IMG/VR virus record: IMGVR_UViG_3300031787_000039
Span: 34,034 to 98,033 of that record
Direction: 5' to 3' (one strand)
Length of the DNA stretch: 64,000 bases
Origin: a virus
The stretch's first letter is position 1, and each line of letters begins with the position of its first letter. Position numbers and translations under genes: made by a program. This document shows, piece after piece, positions 52,400 to 58,464 of this stretch. The notes under the pieces are model-generated. The model was not told the origin of the DNA. It made no database searches and saw only the letters and a program-made list of their open reading frames with translations.

Positions 52400-52603
52400 T
52401 TATGCATAATGACGATACGCAAGTGTATCATAATCTTGTGTATCTCGTGTGTATTCCTCGTCGAGATCTACTACATCTAGTTGAGCATAATGCTCATAGT
52501 ATGAGTCCTCGTCGAGATTATAATCATTGCTGAATGTATAGTCGAGATCGTAATCGTCGTACATAAGCTCGTCGAGATCTTGTGTTCTTGTGTATTGTAG
52601 CAT
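52400..52603 (-). CDS. Asp/Tyr-rich repeat protein, 67 aa
   Basis: 67 residues dominated by Asp, Tyr, Glu and Leu with DLDE-type repeats (DLDELMYDD, LDEDSYYEHY, DLDEEYTRD). The repeats are encoded by the GATCTCGACGAG unit that also recurs upstream outside the gene. No fold can be predicted. Either the gene is real and expanded from the repeats, or it is an open frame created by them. A TATAAATA late box lies at 52661. Confidence 0.5.
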   Translation of the reverse strand: MLQYTRTQDLDELMYDDYDLDYTFSNDYNLDEDSYYEHYAQLDVVDLDEEYTRDTQDYDTLAYRHYA

Positions 52604-52681
52604 ATATCTCGTCGAGAAACAACCTGTCTAGGTATAAGTCTCGTCGAGATTCATAACCATTATTTATAAGTCTCGTCTAGA
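52457..52681. repeat. Dispersed TCTCGTCGAGA palindrome cluster, 7 copies
   Basis: CTCGTCGAGA (palindrome arms CTCG/CGAG) starts at 52457, 52508, 52568, 52608 and 52640. A partial copy lies near 52540 and a variant CTCGTCTAGA at 52672. Spacing is 32-60 bp. Three copies are in the Asp/Tyr-rich gene and three are upstream of it. Confidence 0.85.
52661..52668 (-). promoter_or_regulatory. Late promoter-like TATAAATA
   Basis: Exact TATAAATA on the minus strand, between two TCTCGTCGAGA copies and about 58 bp before the ATG at 52603. Confidence 0.45.
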
Positions 52682-52958
52682 TTTTGTGTGGGTCTCCGTA
52701 TATTTTCCCGCGCCCGGAACTTGACAACTTGCGCGTCTTATGGTACGCTCGCTAAGCCCACAAGACCAGGAGGGATTTATAAGGGATTTATAAGGGGTTT
52801 ATAAGGGGTTTATAAGGTTTATAAGACACAAGACCAGGAGGGGTTTATAAGAATTATAAGAGTATTATTGATACTAATTCATATCATTATCATACCTTAT
52901 TGAGAATCATTATCAACAATACAATTAACAACTTTATATTTAAAAAGGTATTTAATTA
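52682..52958. other. Intergenic region without a recognised gene
   Basis: No convincing gene was found here. It holds a short GC-rich patch, a plus-strand TTGACA (52721-52726) followed 17 bp later by a poor -10 (TACGCT), the TTTATAAGGGG array, the third 19-bp repeat and AT-rich DNA. An unannotated RNA or a replication or packaging signal is possible but not supported directly. Confidence 0.5.
52759..52851. repeat. TTTATAAGGGG array with duplicated flank
   Basis: Five TTTATAA units separated by GGG, GGGG or GG run from about 52775 to 52825. They are framed by two near-identical 25-bp copies of CACAAGACCAGGAGGG plus TTTATAAG at 52759-52783 and 52827-52851. On the minus strand the units read TTATAAACCCC, resembling late-promoter boxes. 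Confidence 0.85.
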
Positions 52959-52960
52959 AT

Positions 52961-52982
52961 AAAAAACCCCTAAAAAGGGGTT
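52961..52982 (-). terminator. Rho-independent terminator after the HicA-like gene
   Basis: On the minus strand AACCCC, TTTTTA, GGGGTT is followed by TTTT, about 30 bp past the stop at 53013. Stem AACCCC/GGGGTT. Confidence 0.82.
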
Positions 52983-53012
52983 AAAAGAACATAAAACACT
53001 TATTTTAGTCCT

Positions 53013-53681
53013 TTACACTCCCCCTCTATAATGTGATCTACGTGAATCTAATCTTCTCTGAACTGATGCCTTAAGATCTCTATAAAATGGGCTGGGATTA
53101 ATATCAGTATCAACAGGTTGAATTAATCCACCTCCACCACTACCTGACTTAACATTGAGACTTAAACCTCTATTACCTCTAACAGATGCAGTAGTTGCTG
53201 ACTTTGGTATTTCACCGGACTTTAAATTAGAACTAAATGCAGTCTTCATTCTCTGTAATAAGTTGGGGGTTGATACCGTATTAACAACTGGTTTTAACTT
53301 ATTCATAAAATCAGAGAACGTTGTTTGTGTTCCTGTTATTGCTCCTCTGTTACCTGCTTCTATTCTTCTCTGTGATGATGATAACCTTGTAACTTGTGTA
53401 AGTTTATCTGCCTTTAGTTTATTTGCTGATATTGAATCAAGTTTTACTTTCTCTGGTTTAATTGGTAATTCTACTCCCTTATTTGTGAGAGCACGTTTTA
53501 AATCACGACGAAAGTTTAGAAAACCTCTACTATCACTACCACTCTTTGGTGCTGGTACTTGAGCACCTGATTCATGCCTGTAAATATCATGCTTACCAGA
53601 AGAACGTTCTAACTTAAAACCAAGTTTTTCTGCCTGTTGAGCATAACGTTTTTGATCTGATGCTTCCTGTAAATTATGCAC
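53013..53681 (-). CDS. HicA-like N-terminal domain protein
   Basis: 222 residues. The first 70 follow the HicA/YcfA pattern of small double-stranded-RNA-binding-like toxins: AEKLGFKLERSSGKHDIYRH (with the His of the SGKH motif), AQVPAPKSG, then NFRRDLKRAL. The rest is Ser/Gly/Lys-rich and disordered with a helical patch. HicA is an mRNA interferase normally paired with HicB; no HicB is visible nearby. The start MHNLQEAS also resembles short virion-protein leaders. The toxin identity is a pattern match only. Confidence 0.6.
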   Translation of the reverse strand: MHNLQEASDQKRYAQQAEKLGFKLERSSGKHDIYRHESGAQVPAPKSGSDSRGFLNFRRDLKRALTNKGVELPIKPEKVKLDSISANKLKADKLTQVTRLSSSQRRIEAGNRGAITGTQTTFSDFMNKLKPVVNTVSTPNLLQRMKTAFSSNLKSGEIPKSATTASVRGNRGLSLNVKSGSGGGGLIQPVDTDINPSPFYRDLKASVQRRLDSRRSHYRGGV

Positions 53682-53695
53682 AGTATAATGAGGTT

Positions 53696-53944
53696 TTACT
53701 TCTCATCATATTTATCGGCGCGTGACTTAACATAGGTGAGATCTTTCCATGACTCTGGATAACACAATACCAGTGTTCTATGATTCCTATGATGAGTACC
53801 GTTCTGCAGATCATCAGGATGTTTTGGTTTAGTCTTTGTCTCAATCGTAAGATAAGACTTATCCTTAAAATACACCCATCCTTCTACAGAGAACTTACCT
53901 TTGTTCCACCTAACATAATCATCTAATTGGGGGACATAAGACAT
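53696..53944 (-). CDS. Small conserved cyanophage-type protein, 82 aa
   Basis: 82 residues. MSYVPQLDDYVRWNKGKFSV, then EGWVYFKDKSYLTIETKTKP and HRNHRTLVLCYPESWKDL, look like a small beta-barrel (SH3-like) domain found in other T4-like cyanophages. Its function is unknown. It follows the 57-residue membrane protein gene and precedes the HicA-like gene. Confidence 0.8.
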   Translation of the reverse strand: MSYVPQLDDYVRWNKGKFSVEGWVYFKDKSYLTIETKTKPKHPDDLQNGTHHRNHRTLVLCYPESWKDLTYVKSRADKYDEK

Positions 53945-53996
53945 TGCATTAAAGGATTAAGGTTTAATAGCATTGCAGAGTATGGTGTCGTTTGTT

Positions 53997-54170
53997 CTAT
54001 ACTAACGACGGATCCCATTGTAGAGGAGTTGACTGGGGAATGATAGGACTTTGTTTTGGTGTTATAGAATCCCCAGATACAACGGACTGGAGCACCATGA
54101 TTGTAATCAAACCGACGCTGATGAAGAATCCAGATAGCAATAACATTGCGTTTAAACTCGGTTTGCTCAT
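53997..54170 (-). CDS. Small membrane protein, 57 aa
   Basis: 57 residues. MSKPSLNAMLLLSGFFISVG, then LITIMVLQSVV, is a single membrane helix or uncleaved signal anchor. A polar Pro/Ser-rich tail (TPKQSPIIPQSTPLQW) follows. A larger overlapping frame at 53923-54339 is rejected in favour of this one plus the next gene. Unknown function; perhaps an envelope-located early protein. Confidence 0.65.
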   Translation of the reverse strand: MSKPSLNAMLLLSGFFISVGLITIMVLQSVVSGDSITPKQSPIIPQSTPLQWDPSLV

Positions 54171-54196
54171 AACTATACCCTTCTGGTGGTTGGTGT

Positions 54197-54364
54197 TTAA
54201 ACGTCTGGGGTAGCACGCAATCGATTGGGATTTGTTCCTTCTTCAATGAGTTCTTCAAGACGTTGTTTTGCTTCTGGTTTTGTGAGTTGAGTGGACTTTC
54301 CTGGTACAACTTCCCATCCTGTTGTGTTGTACTCTTCAATGCGATACAGTTTTTCTTCAGTCAT
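54197..54364 (-). CDS. Small conserved protein, 55 aa
   Basis: 55 residues: MTEEKLYRIEEYNTTGWEVV, then helix LTKPEAKQRLEELIEEG, a compact strand-helix domain that is common in cyanophages. Function is unknown. It starts 3 bp after the stop of the 77-residue gene. Confidence 0.75.
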   Translation of the reverse strand: MTEEKLYRIEEYNTTGWEVVPGKSTQLTKPEAKQRLEELIEEGTNPNRLRATPDV

Positions 54365-54366
54365 TG

Positions 54367-54600
54367 TTATGTGGTAAATGATTCTACAATACCCGATTCT
54401 TCGGTGTTAGCAAGTGCATAACGCGAGGCACTATTCACTCGTTCCATAATCAGGTTGTCGTATTTATCGTCACATTGATCCCTCCAATTCAGAAGAATAT
54501 CATGACATTCAACATCGTTCTTAGCGATTACAGCGATCAAACCACCATATTCTGATGATGGAAATGGAACCCAGTAATCAACCAAATACAGATAGTTCAT
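54367..54600 (-). CDS. Small conserved protein, 77 aa
   Basis: 77 residues (MNYLYLVDYWVPFPSSEYGG at the start, then VIAKNDVECHDILLNW). Strand/helix alternation and the DYWVPFPSSEYGG stretch are characteristic of a short cyanophage protein of unknown role. A complete sigma70 promoter lies in the 3' end of the upstream gene. Confidence 0.78.
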   Translation of the reverse strand: MNYLYLVDYWVPFPSSEYGGLIAVIAKNDVECHDILLNWRDQCDDKYDNLIMERVNSASRYALANTEESGIVESFTT

Positions 54601-54613
54601 CGTTGTGTGTAAG

Positions 54614-54793
54614 TTACTCCTTAATTGTAGATTGTTGTTTGCTATTTGTCAAGAGAGACAATTGTCGTTCAAGTTCACACTTCATCTTATACAATTTACT
54701 ATAAAGAAAAACCTCATACTCATTTCCTTTCAGTAAACTAATCATGTTGTGAATCTGCATCAGTGCTAAATGCAACTTTGCTTCTTCAGTCAA
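54614..54793 (-). CDS. Small helical protein with TTG start, 59 aa
   Basis: 59 residues from a TTG that overlaps the upstream stop (TTGA) and has GGAGG 6 bp ahead. The ATG-only start would be at codon 12 and lacks a ribosome site. It is helical (EEAKLHLALMQIHNMISLLK), with no known family. The last codons contain the promoter of the next gene. Confidence 0.65.
   Translation of the reverse strand: MTEEAKLHLALMQIHNMISLLKGNEYEVFLYSKLYKMKCELERQLSLLTNSKQQSTIKE
54621..54649 (-). promoter_or_regulatory. Sigma70 promoter (TTGACA-17-TACAAT)
   Basis: On the minus strand TTGACA, a 17-bp spacer and TACAAT lie inside the end of the 59-residue gene, about 20 bp before the ATG at 54600. It lacks the dyad, so it is an ordinary early promoter. 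Confidence 0.8.
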
Positions 54794-54933
54794 AGAAATT
54801 CCTCCATCAGATAATCTACAGTCACCTCCATTTTAGCGGCACTGTTTTCCAGAAACTCATCCAGAAGTTCAGGTGCATCTTCCTGCATTACGGCAAGAGT
54901 CTGATACCAAAGTTTAGTAGGAAGGGACGACAT
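54790..54933 (-). CDS. Small acidic protein, 47 aa
   Basis: 47 residues from ATG 54933 (MSSLPTKLWYQTLAVMQEDA). Longer in-frame starts would overlap the next gene for more than 100 bp and are rejected. It is acidic and helical with a C-terminus MEVTVDYLMEEFL. It overlaps the upstream gene by 20 bp and the TTG-start gene by 4 bp. Confidence 0.6.
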   Translation of the reverse strand: MSSLPTKLWYQTLAVMQEDAPELLDEFLENSAAKMEVTVDYLMEEFL

Positions 54934-55117
54934 CGTTTCGGAGTCCTGTTTCTGATCGATCAAGAGTTTCCCAAACTGAGTATAGTTTGTTGTAGAGGGC
55001 TGGGGCACTTCCATATTCTTTAGCAATTTGATTTTCGTCACGGTTGGTAAGTAGTTGCAGTGCAGATAGAATTACACCAATTTCATGCACATTCAGATTT
55101 ACATTTGCGTCAGTCAT
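54914..55117 (-). CDS. Small conserved helical protein, 67 aa
   Basis: 67 residues (MTDANVNLNVHEIGVILSAL at the start, then NRDENQIAKEYGSAPALYNK). This pattern of a strand followed by two helices recurs in cyanophages, with unknown function. The ribosome site GGAGGT lies just upstream; a second ATG one codon earlier is possible. Confidence 0.75.
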   Translation of the reverse strand: MTDANVNLNVHEIGVILSALQLLTNRDENQIAKEYGSAPALYNKLYSVWETLDRSETGLRNDVVPSY

Positions 55118-55154
55118 CATACCTCCATAGGTGAACTATTGTTATTCTAACATA

Positions 55155-55355
55155 TTAGTCTTGAAGAGTGAAGTTAGGAGCCCACATGACTTCATATTGT
55201 CCATTGTCTTCTCCTTGGGCTTCAAACCATTCTGCATATTCCTCATATAATGCACGACAGGTATCTTCGTTGTCAACTTCTGCACAACTTTGACACAGTG
55301 CATAAATGTGGTCAAGTTGATCCTCTACAATGTCGGTGCGTTGTTCGTCAGTCAT
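55155..55355 (-). CDS. Small acidic Cys-containing protein, 66 aa
   Basis: 66 residues (MTDEQRTDIVEDQLDHIYAL at the start), with two cysteines in CQSCAEVD and another in DTCRALYEEY. It could form disulfides or a zinc site, but spacing does not match a known finger. It has its own dyad-class promoter. Confidence 0.7.
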   Translation of the reverse strand: MTDEQRTDIVEDQLDHIYALCQSCAEVDNEDTCRALYEEYAEWFEAQGEDNGQYEVMWAPNFTLQD

Positions 55356-55380
55356 GAGAAGTCCTCTTGATTACCTTGTA

Positions 55381-55438
55381 AGTATAGCAGGGTGAAGTGG
55401 GATAAGCAGTGCAGTAGTGGACAGTTCCTCAACTGGTC
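55381..55438 (-). promoter_or_regulatory. Dyad-class promoter
   Basis: Dyad 55417-55438 (GTGGACAGTT and AACTGGTC) and -10 TATACT 55381-55386, spacing 35 bp. The dyad contains the stop codon of the ligase-like gene. The leader carries AAGGTAATCAAGAGGA, shared with two other promoters of the class. Confidence 0.72.
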
Positions 55439-56334
55439 TGGAATCGCCCGTGGTTGAAGTTAGCACGGGAGAATGCCTCACGCTTCACCAATTTGAAGCA
55501 ACCGTGCTCATTGGACAAAACATAACCTTCAGCATCAATACGCTCCCCTAACAGATAGGTAGCAGGTCCATTATTGCGACAAATGAACAAACAGTCCTCC
55601 TTAATCGACTTGACAAGTTTCCACAAACGAATTAGGTTGCGATCGCAGTCGCAGGCGACCGTCAGTGCCTCCTCGTCCAGTTCGTTGCCGCTTTTGATGA
55701 AAGTGTTGAAAACCTGCTTCATCTTCTGTGCTTTTGAATGACTTACAAACTCACAGGTTGTAGACATTTGACGGGCAAATGCACAGACTTCATCAACATC
55801 AGCAAAACGCTCTTGCCCATAGGCAATCCAGGCAAGTGGTTGCACAAACTTACACTGACGGTTACCAGTCAGTTTATAAGACAATGGATAGGCATGTGCA
55901 TCCCGAAGATCACTACTTGCCTGATAATAGGTATGAGGAGCAACAATCACATCCTCAGTGATTACATTCTCAAACTGATAGGTGAGGAGTTGGGAGTTGT
56001 ACTCGGACTGTCCACCAAACCCAATAAAATCACCTTGATAGATGTTATGAGTGCGAGGAAGCACATCATAACAACGATGAAGGATTTCCGCGACATTTCC
56101 TTCGTAGAACTGATCGATTTCATCATGAGAATGAGCAATGCGAATCTTCACCTTGTTGAACACTGCTTTAGTGCCGACAAAGAAAGTATTTGTTGCAGGA
56201 TCGTTGCCCCAGACAATCGCAGGAGCACCGTCCATCTTAACACTCAGATTACCCTTACTCACAAACCAATCAAGAACAGAAAGGTCACCAGTAAGAATAG
56301 AATCTTCAGGGTGCTCAAGGTGAAGGTTTTTCAT
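55429..56334 (-). CDS. Ligase-fold nucleotidyltransferase
   Basis: 301 residues. SVKMDGAPAIVWG holds the KxDG nucleotidyl-attachment motif (Lys33). RIDAEGYVLSNEHG holds the EG of motif IV (about 269-270) and CFKLVKREAFSR the Lys pair of motif V (about 280-285). This is the covalent nucleotidyltransferase superfamily of DNA/RNA ligases and capping enzymes. No C-terminal OB domain is obvious. RNA repair or an unusual ligase is the likeliest role; T4 RNA ligase 2 is larger by about 30 residues. Confidence 0.75.
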   Translation of the reverse strand: MKNLHLEHPEDSILTGDLSVLDWFVSKGNLSVKMDGAPAIVWGNDPATNTFFVGTKAVFNKVKIRIAHSHDEIDQFYEGNVAEILHRCYDVLPRTHNIYQGDFIGFGGQSEYNSQLLTYQFENVITEDVIVAPHTYYQASSDLRDAHAYPLSYKLTGNRQCKFVQPLAWIAYGQERFADVDEVCAFARQMSTTCEFVSHSKAQKMKQVFNTFIKSGNELDEEALTVACDCDRNLIRLWKLVKSIKEDCLFICRNNGPATYLLGERIDAEGYVLSNEHGCFKLVKREAFSRANFNHGRFQTS

Positions 56335-56477
56335 CAGAAAAGTTCGAGTTGGGCAAACATCAGGTGATCGTCACAACTATCAGAGTCGTGCAGATCAATC
56401 ATATCAGAATCGGTGTGAGAAAAGAGTTTATCGAAAAGAAAATCAACAAACTCTTTATTTGATTTTTCGTTGTTCAT
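56334..56477 (-). CDS. Small acidic protein, 47 aa
   Basis: 47 residues (MNNEKSNKEFVDFLFDKLFS at the start), very Asp-rich (HTDSDMIDLHDSDSCDDHL). Its stop overlaps the ligase-like ATG (TGATG). Function is unknown, but the tight overlap suggests co-regulation with the ligase-like gene. Confidence 0.65.
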   Translation of the reverse strand: MNNEKSNKEFVDFLFDKLFSHTDSDMIDLHDSDSCDDHLMFAQLELF

Positions 56478-56494
56478 GAGAGTAACCATCAGAA

Positions 56495-56641
56495 TCACCA
56501 GCGAATGTAAGTTTCGTCAGGATAAATGCCATTTTCTTCACAACGGCACTCATAGGCAATTCGCTTGAGAAACTCAATGTCCATGTCCTCAATCTCCTCC
56601 AGAATACTGAGGCGCAGTTCGCGGATGGTGGCGTCTTCCAT
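56495..56641 (-). CDS. Small acidic helical protein, 48 aa
   Basis: 48 residues (MEDATIRELRLSILEEIEDM at the start), one helix followed by a Cys/Glu-rich loop (ECRCEENGIYPDETYIRW). It begins the operon leading to the ligase-like gene. GGGGAA before the ATG is a probable ribosome site. Unknown function. Confidence 0.65.
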   Translation of the reverse strand: MEDATIRELRLSILEEIEDMDIEFLKRIAYECRCEENGIYPDETYIRW

Positions 56642-56666
56642 TGGATTCCCCTCTGTTGATGCTCTT

Positions 56667-56724
56667 ATTATAGGGCATTCAGGCGCTGCTGGAATGCCCC
56701 CTGTGCCAGTTCTTAAACTGTCAC
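56667..56724 (-). promoter_or_regulatory. Dyad-class promoter
   Basis: Dyad 56703-56724, the best match to the consensus (GTGCCAGTT and AACTGTCAC), and -10 TATAAT 56667-56672, spacing 34 bp. The dyad includes the last codons and stop of the upstream gene (GTG ACA GTT TAA). Confidence 0.8.
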
Positions 56725-56964
56725 AGGCACTTGGAAATACAATCCAGCACGCTTCATCATATCAATCAATGCGGATTGAATATCCTCCAATTCATCACGT
56801 TCTGCATCAGTCATTTCTTCCTCAAAGTAGAAAACATCAAACTCATTGAAGTTCACACTACCATCAGCAAGAATGGGAGCATAGAACAACTCACCCTCGG
56901 TGCAAACAGTATAAACACAACCGTGATTCTCAACAGTCAGGAAAACGCCAGTGAAGTTAGTCAT
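56713..56964 (-). CDS. Conserved small acidic protein, 83 aa
   Basis: 83 residues. TNFTGVFLTVENHGCVYTVC, then FYAPILADGSVNFNEFDVFYF, is a beta domain, followed by the helix EEMTDAERDELEDIQSALID. It resembles short proteins in other cyanophages, with no known role. The last residues VPVTV are encoded by the overlapping dyad. Confidence 0.78.
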   Translation of the reverse strand: MTNFTGVFLTVENHGCVYTVCTEGELFYAPILADGSVNFNEFDVFYFEEEMTDAERDELEDIQSALIDMMKRAGLYFQVPVTV

Positions 56965-56965
56965 T

Positions 56966-57040
56966 TCAGAAACGGGTGATGTTTTTAAGGAGAATAAAAA
57001 CCAGGGTTGTAATACAAACCCAGATGATAAATGTGGTCAT
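56966..57040 (-). CDS. Membrane micropeptide, 24 aa
   Basis: 24 residues, MTTFIIWVCITTLVFILLKN plus ITRF: a single membrane helix with positive C-terminal end. The ATG overlaps the upstream stop (TGATG), the only direct support for translation. Membrane micropeptides of this kind often regulate a host membrane protein; the partner is unknown. Confidence 0.45.
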   Translation of the reverse strand: MTTFIIWVCITTLVFILLKNITRF

Positions 57041-57273
57041 CAGCAGGCACCATTCATAGGATTAACATTCACGGCATCGGTATTAAAGTTGGTCACTTCA
57101 TAACCAAGTCCAATGCGCTCATCACACTCACGCTGAAAGTCACGCTTGGTAATACACTTGGTGCTCATGGTATCAACACCCTGAAACTTCAGCACTTTAT
57201 AGATGAATTGAGTGCTACCTTCGATGGGATAGTAGTCAACAACCATCGTACCAGTGGTGGAGGTGAGTTGCAT
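57040..57273 (-). CDS. Small hypothetical protein, 77 aa
   Basis: 77 residues (MQLTSTTGTMVVDYYPIEGS at the start; DFQRECDERIGLGYEVTNF), beta strands then a helix, unknown family. First gene of a unit with the micropeptide and the 83-residue gene. The 5' leader has the same AAGGTAATCAAGGGAACG block as two other promoters of the class. Confidence 0.7.
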   Translation of the reverse strand: MQLTSTTGTMVVDYYPIEGSTQFIYKVLKFQGVDTMSTKCITKRDFQRECDERIGLGYEVTNFNTDAVNVNPMNGAC

Positions 57274-57301
57274 TTGGGGTCGTTCCCTTGATTACCTTAG
57301 T

Positions 57302-57359
57302 ATTATAGAGCAGATGGTGGGCAGTGGAAGCGGTACTGTGCCACTTCCACAACTGTCCC
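57302..57359 (-). promoter_or_regulatory. Dyad-class promoter
   Basis: Dyad 57338-57359 (GTGCCACTT and AACTGTCC) and -10 TATAAT 57302-57307, spacing 34 bp. The dyad lies just after the stop at 57364. Confidence 0.78.
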
Positions 57360-57363
57360 CACT

Positions 57364-57528
57364 TCAGGCACCAATAACAGAAACGTCGATCTCTTTAATG
57401 TTCAATCCACACAGTTGATTGTAGACACGATTGTGAATAAACTTACATGCGTTTTCTTTGTTAGAACGCTCATACCAAATAGTAATGCAACCGTCTGCAG
57501 TTTCAACCAGAATGCGAATGTCCTTCAC
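57364..57528 (-). CDS. Small protein with GTG start, 54 aa
   Basis: 54 residues from GTG 57528 (encoded VKDIRILVETADGCITIWYE), a strand-rich domain with helix ENACKFIHNRVYN. No ATG is available upstream in frame before the -10 box. It sits between two dyad-class promoters, so it is probably a single-gene transcript. Confidence 0.65.
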   Translation of the reverse strand: MKDIRILVETADGCITIWYERSNKENACKFIHNRVYNQLCGLNIKEIDVSVIGA

Positions 57529-57554
57529 TGGTGTCGTCTCTTGATTACCTTGTA

Positions 57555-57612
57555 ATTATACTGCCTGCATCAGGCGGTTGGAGAAGCAGTGTGCCACCTT
57601 TTCAACTGTCAC
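57555..57612 (-). promoter_or_regulatory. Dyad-class promoter
   Basis: Dyad 57591-57612 (GTGCCACCTT and AACTGTCAC) and -10 TATAAT 57555-57560, spacing 34 bp. Both the dyad and the -10 lie inside the coding end of the metalloprotease-like gene; its stop falls within the -10. Confidence 0.78.
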
Positions 57613-58032
57613 AAGACCCCTATCTATCAAATAATCATGATACAATTCTTCTTCCATATATCGTGCTTCTACTTCATGTGGTTGATACCAATACTCATAC
57701 TTTTCGACAGGTTCTTTAGAATAACACAATTTTCCATAACGGGAGCGCAGCAGACCATCCACCCACTGCTTCATATGGGTTAATTCATGCAAAAGAGTTT
57801 TTACATACAACTCTTTGTCCATATAGGTATTCATTTCGATTAGAAAGTGACGAGGACGATAATTGTCTTCAATAACGTCACAATATCCATAAACCTGCTC
57901 ACGATTCAGACCACGATGCACAATGTCCAGCGTAATCTTGTGTCGTGGGAAATACTTAGTCAGAAACCAAGAGGTAACATCCTCACAGAGTTTCTTAGAA
58001 TAACCATATCCAGAATGACTGATGTAAGACAT
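57556..58032 (-). CDS. Zinc metalloprotease-like protein (HExxH)
   Basis: 158 residues from ATG 58032. The zinc-binding motif HELTHMKQW (His82, Glu83, His86) is followed about 35-40 residues later by HEVEARYMEE, which can supply the third ligand. Together they fit a zincin of the SprT/Wss1 or minigluzincin type, lacking a signal peptide. SprT-like proteases act on DNA-protein crosslinks. The C-terminal LVTVEKVAHCFSNRLMQ is written by the next promoter. Substrate is unknown. Confidence 0.75.
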   Translation of the reverse strand: MSYISHSGYGYSKKLCEDVTSWFLTKYFPRHKITLDIVHRGLNREQVYGYCDVIEDNYRPRHFLIEMNTYMDKELYVKTLLHELTHMKQWVDGLLRSRYGKLCYSKEPVEKYEYWYQPHEVEARYMEEELYHDYLIDRGLVTVEKVAHCFSNRLMQAV

Positions 58033-58077
58033 TGACCCCAATGAAGAAACCAAAGGAAAGAACCAAGAAAAACAAGT

Positions 58078-58176
58078 TTATGTGTCGTCGTCATTATCAG
58101 TGTCTCTCATAATAACGTAATTAAAACCAAGTGCTAAAAGCACAGCACTAATCCAACAAAGAAAAAGTGTAATCAT
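58078..58176 (-). CDS. Membrane micropeptide, 32 aa
   Basis: 32 residues: MITLFLCWISAVLLALGFNY, a membrane helix, then an Asp-rich tail (RDTDNDDDT). The ATG overlaps the upstream stop (ATGA). Unknown function. Confidence 0.5.
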   Translation of the reverse strand: MITLFLCWISAVLLALGFNYVIMRDTDNDDDT

Positions 58177-58376
58177 CCCCACGCTTCCACATATTCAATA
58201 AGAGTAAATCCTTCGTCAGTCTGCGTTTCCTCAACCAACTCATCATAGGTCATCTCTTTCAATCCTTCCAGATAATCTTCAGGAGATACATCCACATCAG
58301 GATCATAATCATCATGACAAAGAAAGACATACTCATTGTAAAGTGCCTCAATCAACAGTTCTTTGGGGAAATTCAT
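58173..58376 (-). CDS. Small acidic protein, 67 aa
   Basis: 67 residues (MNFPKELLIEALYNEYVFLC at the start, then DDYDPDVDVSPEDYLEGL). Very acidic and helical, with an EF-hand-like Asp spacing that is probably coincidental. Unknown function. The gene overlaps small membrane frames on both sides. Confidence 0.65.
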   Translation of the reverse strand: MNFPKELLIEALYNEYVFLCHDDYDPDVDVSPEDYLEGLKEMTYDELVEETQTDEGFTLIEYVEAWG

Positions 58377-58464
58377 TTTCTTTGTTGAGATGATTAAACC
58401 AGGGAGAGAATAATGCTAGTGCCGCCCATGCAACACTAGCAGAAATGATAAGGAAGTAAATCAC
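58348..58464 (-). CDS. Membrane micropeptide with GTG start, 38 aa
   Basis: 38 residues from GTG 58464 (VIYFLIISASVAWAALALFS), a membrane helix and a polar tail. The start overlaps the upstream stop (GTGA) and GGAGG lies about 10 bp ahead. It overlaps the next gene by 29 bp, so translation is likely but unproven. Confidence 0.4.
   Translation of the reverse strand: MIYFLIISASVAWAALALFSPWFNHLNKENEFPQRTVD

Noticed and set aside
52721-52749. Plus-strand promoter TTGACA-17-TACGCT
   Set aside because: Good -35 but a poor -10 (3 of 6) and no gene follows; noted only as a weak possibility in the intergenic region.
53923-54339. 138-codon minus-strand frame
   Set aside because: It overlaps two better genes in another frame (53997-54170 with a membrane helix and 54197-54364 with a cyanophage-type domain); its own protein is low in structure.
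55738-56367. 209-codon plus-strand frame
   Set aside because: Antisense to the ligase-like gene, whose motifs are clear; no plus-strand expression signal.
58173-58376. EF-hand in the acidic 67-residue protein (DDYDPDVDVSPED)
   Set aside because: Asp spacing only partly fits the loop and the flanking helices are not in the right place.
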